This document shows positions 5,184 through 5,620 of a DNA stretch of 5,620 nucleotides, piece by piece. The position numbers and the translations under genes were made by a program. The stretch spans positions 1-5,620 of the forward strand of contig DAHVFI010000240.1 in the NCBI GenBank assembly GCA_027317045.1, written 5' to 3'. The DNA is from Gammaproteobacteria bacterium. Lineage in GTDB: Bacteria > Pseudomonadota > Gammaproteobacteria > Natronospirales > REEB76. Position 1 is the first letter of the stretch; every line of letters starts with the position of its first letter. The notes under the pieces were generated by a model. It worked only from the letters and a program-made list of their open reading frames with translations. It searched no databases and had not been told where the DNA came from.

Positions 5184-5620
5184 ATGAAAATCCTGCCGCT
5201 CCTTTGGGCTAATCTCACCCGTCGCAGGACGCGCCTTGTATTTACGCTGCTCTCGGTGATCTTTGCTTTCATGCTGTTTGGCGTACTCATGGCAATTCGC
5301 CAGGCATTTACCCTGGGTGCGAATTACACCGGCGCCGATCGACTCTTTACCATGAGTGCCGTCTCCCTCACTGTGGTTTTGCCGATCAGCTATGCCGACC
5401 GCATCGCGACGGTAAAAGGCATCCAGCAGGTCAATCCCGAGTGCTGGTTTGGCGGCTATTACCGCGACCCGAACCAACCCATCTATGCTCTCGCCGTCGG
5501 CGCCCCGAATTTCTTCGAGGTATATCCAGAATATCGGGTATCGGATGCGCAAAAGCAGGCGTGGATCGCGGACAAACGCGGCGTGATTGTAGGGCGGGCG
5601 CTTGCCAGGCAGTATGGCTG
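5184..5620 (+). CDS. ABC transporter permease, FtsX/MacB type, N-terminal part
   Basis: Inner-membrane subunit of an ABC transporter of the MacB/LolC-like class, which work with a separate ATPase and often a periplasmic adaptor to move substrates or act on envelope proteins; the substrate is unknown. Only 145 complete codons are visible and the frame runs off the window. The start MKILPLLWANLTRRRTR places a basic stretch in the cytoplasm before one clear membrane helix (about residues 18-38, VFTLLSVIFAFMLFGVLMA). Next comes a periplasmic core-type region with ADRLFTMS, PISYADRIATVKGI, CWFGGYY, YPEYRVS and GVIVGRALARQYG. This N-terminal helix plus periplasmic domain order is typical of MacB-like permeases, and the wording matches a family often annotated simply as FtsX-like permease. 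Further membrane helices should follow outside the window. It is on the same strand as pyk, 103 nt downstream. Cotranscription is undecided, since neither a promoter nor a terminator is clear. Confidence 0.85.
   Translation, partial: MKILPLLWANLTRRRTRLVFTLLSVIFAFMLFGVLMAIRQAFTLGANYTGADRLFTMSAVSLTVVLPISYADRIATVKGIQQVNPECWFGGYYRDPNQPIYALAVGAPNFFEVYPEYRVSDAQKQAWIADKRGVIVGRALARQYG

Noticed and set aside
5055..5552. 165-codon minus-strand frame covering the pyk end and permease start
   Set aside because: It overlaps two supported + strand genes and the hairpin spacer, and its translation has no family features.

Overview
This window is a run of central carbon metabolism genes, all on the + strand, from a moderately GC-rich proteobacterium. 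Protein wording (Pgk starting MPVIKMTDL, a PykA-type pyruvate kinase, a GAPDH of the NDLGD / HSMIPTKTG type) suits a gamma- or betaproteobacterium, quite possibly a Calvin-cycle autotroph. That last point is inference: no Rubisco or phosphoribulokinase gene is present here.

Layout: the 3' part of a transketolase gene (tkt, 1-1131, start outside the window); glyceraldehyde-3-phosphate dehydrogenase (gap, 1244-2257); phosphoglycerate kinase (pgk, 2363-3568); pyruvate kinase (pyk, 3653-5080); then the start of a gene for an FtsX/MacB-type ABC transporter permease (5184-5620, running off the end). Transketolase links pentose phosphates to glyceraldehyde 3-phosphate. Gap and Pgk interconvert glyceraldehyde 3-phosphate, 1,3-bisphosphoglycerate and 3-phosphoglycerate in either direction. 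Pyk closes lower glycolysis. The order tkt-gap-pgk-pyk, same strand, without a recognisable terminator or convincing internal promoter, suggests an operon. The permease is functionally unrelated and marks the edge of the metabolic block.

The metabolic genes look intact and ordinary. The unusual part is between them. All four junctions (112, 105, 84 and 103 nt) hold an inverted repeat, and its arms are wholly or partly built from degenerate 7-nt tandem words. The word is NGTGAGG at tkt-gap and pgk-pyk, NGTGCTG at gap-pgk, and a weak NGTATTG at pyk-permease. None is followed by a T run, so none looks like a classical intrinsic terminator. At two junctions the repeat reaches into the upstream gene: it supplies the tkt stop codon, and it supplies the last eight codons plus the stop of pgk. 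This looks like a dispersed family of repeat-built RNA hairpins placed at gene ends. Its function cannot be read from the sequence.
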